Origin: Vanilla planifolia
Taxonomy: Eukaryota; Streptophyta; Magnoliopsida; Asparagales; Orchidaceae
DNA length: 64,000 bases
NCBI GenBank assembly: GCA_023846275.1
Contig: JAIUJO010000160.1
Location: 930,774 to 994,773 of the forward strand
Reading direction: 5' to 3'
Shown here: positions 61,881-64,000 of the stretch, one piece after another
Layout of the letters: every line of letters starts with the position of its first letter
How positions within the stretch are numbered: the stretch's first letter is position 1
Translations under genes and position numbers: made by a program
Notes under the pieces: model-generated
Seen by the model: the letters and a program-made list of their open reading frames with translations, nothing else
Database searches by the model: none
Told to the model about the DNA's origin: nothing

Positions 61881-64000
61881 AGAGAGACGAAAAAATATTA
61901 TTAGGCTCATCTCAACGACCACTTTCAATTTCAATAATTATTTTTATATTTTTAAATATTTTATTTCTAATTTTTTAATAAAGGATGTTGCACTTGATCT
62001 CCATATCATCTAACAATACAAATTTCATGTACAATGTTTCTTATTTTTTAAAGTATTTCACTTTGACTAAGTTATATTACCTTGTTACATTAAGTCTCTC
62101 TGTATAAGAACTTTACGTGACTATGATATGGTTATAATATATTATTTCAATTTATTTAATTTCAACATTAACAAATATTTATGTAATATTAAAAATATTT
62201 TTTTTATTTATGTTCATTACCTTTTGCAATTCATAGTAACTCAAAACAAGTTCTAATCAATAGAAAAAATTATTGGACTTATCTAAATGAGCTCTATCCA
62301 TTTAAGTTTTACTTTTTTATTTCTTAAAAGGTTATTTTTTATTATTTTATCTTGCATCTCCAATTATTTTGTTTCATGCGTGATTTGTTGACAGAGGATA
62401 TCACAGTTGAACTCCTTAGTATCTTGAAGTTCTACTTTTTTCCCTAATTCATCTACGTTTTTCAAAATTTGTTCTTTAATTTGTTTATAGTATTTTAAGA
62501 CTCTAATTTTCTTCATATTCGAACATTGTTATGATAACATCAATTTATCTTATTTTAGTTTTAATATACATTTTCATATGACTAAAGCAATAGTTTTTTT
62601 TATTTACACTTATTTACTTTGATTATATATAGGAGTTCAAAGAGTGGTCTGGTCAAGAAAAATAAAAAGTCGTTCGACACATTTCTGGTAGCTCTATCTA
62701 ATTAAAAATTTATTTTTATATTTTAAGTATTTTCTTTACTATTGTATGGGTGTATTTCATAAGTCATTTTGATTAGTACCTAATATGATTATTTTGTTAT
62801 GCTAGATCTTCTTAGTTTATTCTAATGTAAATTTCTCATATAATTTATCTAATTTTTTCTTTTTTTTCTTTAAATAATGTATATTACTATATAACTCTGA
62901 AAGCCATTTAATGTGACCTTCACATCACTTTGAAAATAGAATATTTTTGGGTTTTGGCATAGTTTACAAAATGTTTTATTGGTAACTTACTTGACCACTA
63001 TGGTTGCCACTCTCAATTTCATAAGTGTCATAAAACACAACAATTTTGCATAGTGAATCTTTCAAATTTCTCCTTTTGATTTGGTTACATTACTTTTAAC
63101 TCTAAAATAATAAATTCCAATTATTTATCCTTGTTTGTTTTTGTAATTTATTGTAATTTAAAGCATTATCCTATTAAGGAAAAACAAACATCATGGGAGT
63201 CATCACTACTAGCTTTATTAAATTTAATTTTGATTTTTATAATTTCAAATATCTAATTTTCTAGAATTTCAATTTCTTTAAAGAAAATTCATTTCATTTT
63301 GATGATCAAGGATGTTATACTCTTTCTTTTTAGTATCATGCAATGTGGCTTTGCTTTAAATTATTTAATATTTCTTAAAATGTTTCACTTTCATTTGGAA
63401 TTTGAATCACTTTTATTTGGTTATACTACATTATTTTTATATAACATATTTTAAATTAACGTAAATTAACTTAATTTTTTAATAATAATTTATTATTACT
63501 TATGTTTTTTAATTTCTAATTTGTGATAATTTTATAAGAGACTTGATCGAGATGAAGCAAAAATCATTCAACTCATCATAATGGTCTCTACCAAATTAAA
63601 ACTTCATTTTTTGTTTTTAAGTTATTTATTTTAAGGTTTTGGCCTTCTTTTTAAGCTACTTAAATTCATACCTTATTTGTTAAAAGAGGATGATATACTC
63701 GATCTTCTTAGCATTTTAGAGTTAACTTTTTGTATAATTTATCTCACTTCTTCAAATGTTTTAGTTTTCTTTGGTTAAATTACAATGAAGCTCTGATTTT
63801 TATTTTTATATGACACTAAAAACACATTGATTTGTTAATATTTTATCTTTAATTAGTTTTATTTTAACTTTGATATATATTTGTTTGATATTTAAATTAT
63901 TATTTACTTTTAATCACTTTAATAATTTTATCTTATTCCAAACATGGTCAAATTGAGACGTAACAAATGCGATTGGTTGCATCTGGTTGTGCTTTATCCA
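61881..64000 (+). repeat. Tandem array block 4 (forward monomers, runs off window)
   Basis: Forward monomers resume with 'gagacgaaaaaatattatta', the equivalent of the 'gagatgaaacaaacatt' block. The 'cttcaaatgtt' box occurs at about 62048, 62460, 62857, 63061, 63373 and 63748. Intervals of 412 and 397 are followed by shortened ones of 204, 312 and 375. The block is still in progress at the last base. Confidence 0.85.

Larger units (their letters stand above)
47005..64000. repeat. Diverged ~410-bp tandem repeat array with alternating orientation
   Basis: A family of AT-rich monomers fills the last 17 kb. Landmark spacing is mostly 400-425 bp; shorter intervals (about 115-390) mark deleted monomers. 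Recognisable conserved blocks, in the forward sense, are a 'tttcttcaaatgtttt.ctttgattt' box, 'tgtgac.ttta.atcactttgattt', 'taatatatattta', 'aataatttattatt', 'gagatgaaac', 'ctc.atc.aattaaatatt', and 'gatgttacactt.at.tcctt.gtatctt'. Orientation changes three times. By eye neighbours are clearly homologous but strongly diverged, so the array is old. I see no genes in it. The family is unknown to me, and the array continues past the window end. Confidence 0.9.

Noticed and set aside
47005..64000. CRISPR-like array
   Set aside because: The repeat unit is about 410 bp, strongly diverged and continuous, with no short identical repeats separated by unique spacers; the context is eukaryotic.

Overview
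This window looks like repeat-rich, gene-poor nuclear DNA from a land plant, most likely a seed plant with a large genome. It is very AT-rich, and I see no gene with an intact reading frame and recognisable function. The mobile-element relics are plant-type: Ty1/copia, Ty3/gypsy and L1-like LINE. Stops and frameshifts break nearly every coding stretch, CG dinucleotides are scarce, and TG/CA/AT/TA runs are common. This fits old, methylated, decaying heterochromatin. I cannot name the species.

Layout. At 1-5.1 kb a pair of diverged direct repeats (A1, A2) flanks a stretch with an unidentified 103-aa frame and a TA/TG microsatellite. From 5.35 to 11.54 kb lies an old Ty1/copia element (+). It has a detectable LTR pair and, in the expected order, Gag/protease, integrase, reverse transcriptase (RT), RNase H and a polypurine tract. 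At 15.4-16.9 kb there is a Ty3/gypsy pol relic (+). At 22.6-25.5 kb there is an L1-type LINE ORF2 relic (+), with endonuclease, RT and C-terminal region in order. At about 27.15-27.81 kb sits a GC- and CG-rich island with a 124-codon open frame. It is unlike everything around it and may be an organelle-derived or otherwise recent insert. From 29.3 to 32.45 kb a second Ty3/gypsy relic lies on the minus strand. From 33.5 to 47.0 kb there are three copies of an unnamed dispersed repeat (C1 and C2 on +, C3 on -), a minus-strand Gag-like remnant, and a second copy of a repeat (B) that also borders the minus-strand gypsy element.

From about 47.0 kb to the window end there is a roughly 17-kb array of a diverged tandem repeat with a usual period of about 400-425 bp. 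Its orientation flips three times, near 50.10, 57.56 and 61.88 kb, giving four head-to-tail blocks of alternating orientation. The array is AT-rich, has no credible genes and runs off the window. It is the most distinctive structure here, and I do not recognise the family.

Method and limits. All homology calls come from reading translations and aligning by eye, so ends are approximate, usually within 50-200 bp. No database search was possible.
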